In this document: one piece after another, positions 62,481-64,000 of the stretch
How the letters are laid out: each line of letters opens with the position of its first letter
How positions within the stretch are numbered: position 1 is the stretch's first letter
IMG/VR virus record: IMGVR_UViG_3300037070_003657
Coordinates: 1-64,000 of that record
Direction: 5' to 3' (one strand)
DNA: 64,000 nucleotides
Origin: a virus
The notes under the pieces: generated by a model
What the model saw: only the letters and a program-made list of their open reading frames with translations
What the model was told of the DNA's origin: nothing
The model's database searches: none
Program-made: the position numbers and the translations under genes

Positions 62481-63098
62481 TCAGCGGGCGAGCAGGAAGT
62501 GCGCGACGTGGTGCGGCAGGTACCACAGGTTGGGTGACCTGCCGGTGCCGGTGTAGAACGACTGGCCCATGCCGTTGCCACGGTGACGGGCATCCCAGAC
62601 GCAGTCCTTGCTGTCCTCGTTGGCGCACTTCTCGTACGCCCCGTGAGGTGAGGTCAGGTACAGCATGGAGTGGGCGATGTGGTGAGGCAGCCGCCAGATG
62701 CGGCCACTCTCACCGATGAACACGATGCCGTCAGCACCGGTGGCGTGCGGCTCGTAGACGCAGTTGCGGGGCATCGGCTCCTGCCCGCACGGCAGGTACT
62801 CGGTGCGGGGCTGAGCGGCGTGCGCCTTGCCGATCACAGCCAGCGCCAGGAACACGCCGACCACGATGATGCTGAGCAGCGATCCGAGGACAGCGCAGCC
62901 GGTGGCCACCGTGCCCCGCTCACTCCTCACGTGACGCCCGGTCTCGACGCAGCGGTAGGTCTGGCTGGCCCACCGGTTGGAGAGGATGATCGCTGACTTG
63001 CGGATGTAGTGACTCGACGAGCGGTACCGAGCCGACAGGATGGCGAACGCCAAGGCGTCGAACCTGGTCGGGTCGTTGTCGCAGAGGTTGGTACTCAT
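62481..63098 (-). CDS. Membrane-anchored protein with two LPHHxAH repeats
   Basis: 205 residues from ATG 63098 (GAGGGAGTCACC upstream). The N-terminal ~65 residues are cytosolic; a transmembrane span follows (VLGSLLSIIVVGVFLALAVI). The outside part has two similar ~40-residue units: CVYEPHATGADGIVFIGESG...LPHHIAHSML and CVWDARHRGNGMGQSFYTGT...LPHHVAHFLL. The paired His could bind metal. Alone in its block. Function unknown. Confidence 0.7.
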   Translation of the reverse strand: MSTNLCDNDPTRFDALAFAILSARYRSSSHYIRKSAIILSNRWASQTYRCVETGRHVRSERGTVATGCAVLGSLLSIIVVGVFLALAVIGKAHAAQPRTEYLPCGQEPMPRNCVYEPHATGADGIVFIGESGRIWRLPHHIAHSMLYLTSPHGAYEKCANEDSKDCVWDARHRGNGMGQSFYTGTGRSPNLWYLPHHVAHFLLAR

Positions 63099-63117
63099 GG
63101 TGACTCCCTCACTCATG

Positions 63118-63131
63118 TTTATCCGGATAAA
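63118..63131. promoter_or_regulatory. 14-bp palindrome TTTATCCGGATAAA, site 15
   Basis: 19 bases upstream of ATG 63098, just after the hairpin at 63165-63194 on the minus strand. Confidence 0.8.
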
Positions 63132-63164
63132 CCGGACGGGGTGACTGACTGTCACTCCGCGACA

Positions 63165-63194
63165 CAAGCCCGGCATCGGAGGATGACGGGCTTG
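63165..63194 (-). terminator. 8-bp hairpin between 63.2 kb gene and site 15
   Basis: CAAGCCCG and CGGGCTTG, loop 14 bases, 16 bases past the stop at 63210. It gives the order gene, hairpin, palindrome, ribosome site, gene. Confidence 0.5.
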
Positions 63195-63209
63195 CATCGT
63201 GGTGCGGTG

Positions 63210-63437
63210 TCAGCGCGTGACCACAGCGTTGTGGTCGGGCGTGCCGTTGTGCAGGTTGTTCGCCAGGGTGCGCGGCTCGGCGTGGATGTACGCGCCACCG
63301 TCACCGGCCAGCGAGAGGAAGCGGGTGCCGATGCCGCAGACCTCGCACACCTTGACCGTGCTGGGCAGGTTGCCCGTCGAGCGACGGGTCAGGTCAACCT
63401 CGACGGGCTGACGGGCGGCATCCCGGATGACGCCCAT
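63210..63437 (-). CDS. Small zinc-ribbon-like protein
   Basis: 75 residues from ATG 63437 (TGATG junction; GTG one codon upstream is possible). VKVCEVCGIGTRFLSLAGDG contains a C-x2-C and a later His-rich end. Unknown. Confidence 0.6.
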   Translation of the reverse strand: MGVIRDAARQPVEVDLTRRSTGNLPSTVKVCEVCGIGTRFLSLAGDGGAYIHAEPRTLANNLHNGTPDHNAVVTR

Positions 63438-63541
63438 CACCGACGCCCGCCCAGGTTGGACGGGTCACGCCAGCAGAGGACGACGAGCCCGGTGAAGTGG
63501 GCCACGATGATCGCCACCGTGACCCACTCGCTGGCGGTCAC
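63437..63541 (-). CDS. Small membrane peptide
   Basis: 34 residues from GTG 63541: VTASEWVTVAIIVAHFTGLV then VLCWRDPSNLGGRR, one transmembrane span and a basic end. Overlaps both neighbours by a few bases. Confidence 0.55.
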   Translation of the reverse strand: MTASEWVTVAIIVAHFTGLVVLCWRDPSNLGGRR

Positions 63542-63744
63542 GACTCCACCGGCATGTTCAGGACGAACGAGCCGAGCAACTCGTCGATGGTGTAGCCGTT
63601 GCGGAACATGCTGACCACGGTCTGCGCGTTCTCCGCGTTCCACCCCATGCCCGCCGCCTCGAACGCCTCGCGGGCCAGCGTTCGGTAGGCGATGAACTCC
63701 GGGCTGAGCCCGGCGTTGGGGACCTGCTTGGTTGTTGCGGCCAT
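63538..63744 (-). CDS. Small helical protein
   Basis: 68 residues from ATG 63744 (GAGGGAGTCACGTC upstream). YRTLAREAFEAAGMGWNAEN then VVSMFRNGYTIDELLGSFVL. It is the first gene of the leftward arm, behind two palindrome copies and a strong promoter. May be an early regulator; unknown. Confidence 0.65.
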   Translation of the reverse strand: MAATTKQVPNAGLSPEFIAYRTLAREAFEAAGMGWNAENAQTVVSMFRNGYTIDELLGSFVLNMPVES

Positions 63745-63774
63745 GACGTGACTCCCTCACTCATGATGGTTGGC

Positions 63775-63788
63775 TTTATCCGGATAAA
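63775..63788. promoter_or_regulatory. 14-bp palindrome TTTATCCGGATAAA, site 16
   Basis: 30 bases upstream of ATG 63744. Its centre is 25 bases from site 17, close to 2.4 helical turns, the only paired arrangement in the window. Confidence 0.8.
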
Positions 63789-63799
63789 CGTTGACCGGG

Positions 63800-63813
63800 T
63801 TTATCCGGATAAA
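63800..63813. promoter_or_regulatory. 14-bp palindrome TTTATCCGGATAAA, site 17
   Basis: It lies about 45 bases downstream of the predicted start of the strong leftward promoter, in tandem with site 16. G and C flanks are kept. Confidence 0.8.
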
Positions 63814-63865
63814 CGCCGGTCGGCTGACCGGCTGACGGTGGGCAGACTTCTCCCACTCAGAACCC

Positions 63866-63895
63866 ATTCTATCCCAACCTGACACACCTAGTCAA
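63866..63895 (-). promoter_or_regulatory. Strong sigma-70-like leftward promoter
   Basis: TTGACT (63895-63890) and TAGAAT (63871-63866) with an 18-base spacer; predicted start near 63858. It would drive the leftward right arm, with palindromes 16 and 17 in its leader. The -35 and part of the spacer belong to the 15-bp direct repeat shared with the left edge. Confidence 0.75.
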
Positions 63896-63897
63896 CT
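63883..63897. repeat. 15-bp direct repeat, right copy (CACACCTAGTCAACT)
   Basis: Identical to 6-20. It contains the -35 box of the strong leftward promoter. CTAG recurs just beyond (ACTAGATCACTAGAC). Confidence 0.6.
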
Positions 63898-64000
63898 AGA
63901 TCACTAGACAATGACGGGCTCGGTTGACCCCTCGGTTGACTGGCCCAGCGCGTCCCGTTCGGTGACTCGTTGACTGACTGACTGACTGGCTCACCCCGGT

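Larger units (their letters stand above)
63814..64000. other. Right-end non-coding region
   Basis: No gene seen. Contains the promoter above, CTAG-rich sequence, several GTTGAC words and a TGAC tetranucleotide run (63971-63986, four copies). It could be the regulatory or end region of the genome; whether the true genome end lies here cannot be told. Confidence 0.5.

Noticed and set aside
44-63813. Palindromes as rho-independent terminators
   Set aside because: They have no loop, are AT-rich at the ends and GC only in the centre, and lack U-runs; GC hairpins elsewhere in the same gaps suit that role better.
1-64000. tRNA or rRNA genes, integrase, lysogeny repressor
   Set aside because: I found no cloverleaf-type sequence with CCA-type ends, no tyrosine or serine recombinase motifs and no clear Cro/CI-type repressor. 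This was by reading only; a covariance-model and HMM scan would settle it.

Overview
This window is almost certainly most of the genome of a double-stranded DNA tailed phage (siphovirus type) of a high-GC actinobacterium. The evidence is high GC, frequent GTG and TTG starts, tight ATGA/GTGA stop-start overlaps, a terminase-portal-MuF/protease-capsid-tail gene order, a long tape measure, Gly-rich fibres, a Cas4/RecB-like exonuclease and a Rad52-like annealing protein. I saw no integrase, no clear immunity repressor, no tRNA and no CRISPR array, and I cannot name the host genus.

Layout. (1) 0.2-3.5 kb, plus strand: very small genes (ribbon-helix-helix-like, Cys-rich and membrane peptides) leading into the terminase. 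(2) 2.6-9.5 kb, plus: small and large terminase, portal, a MuF/maturation-protease fusion with a strong internal start, and a small GCNCGG protein. (3) 9.5-20.7 kb, minus: an inverted host-interaction and lysis cassette that splits the head genes. It holds a BppU-like protein, a 1110-residue fibre with nineteen ~20-residue repeats, an Fn3 protein, a fibre carrying a GH-A-type glycoside hydrolase, a Gly-rich fibre, a holin, an M15-like endolysin and an EEP-fold nuclease/phosphatase. (4) 20.9-26.9 kb, plus: capsid, accessory head protein, major tail protein and neck proteins. (5) 27.0-40.2 kb, plus: frameshifted tail chaperones, tape measure, an HNH endonuclease that has broken into the next minor tail gene, a large baseplate protein, three Gly-rich or repetitive fibres with a shared N-terminal module, and membrane proteins. 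(6) 40.2-63.8 kb, nearly all minus: replication and recombination genes (exonuclease, Rad52-like, primase-helicase, SSB, ParB-like, DnaT-like, winged-helix proteins), then many small accessory genes, including several Cys-pair mini-proteins, a secreted metzincin protease and secreted or membrane proteins.

The regulatory architecture is striking. A perfect 14-bp palindrome, TTTATCCGGATAAA, with two one-base variants, occurs 17 times. It is almost always between genes, and in the right arm it sits 9-35 bases upstream of the first start codon of successive minus-strand blocks, often just after a terminator-like hairpin. This looks like a phage-wide operator/stoperator or activator system. The second notable locus is 30.4-31.0 kb, where the 5' end of a minor tail gene is duplicated on both sides of an HNH gene and the downstream copy can be read only through a +1 shift at TTT-TGA-C.
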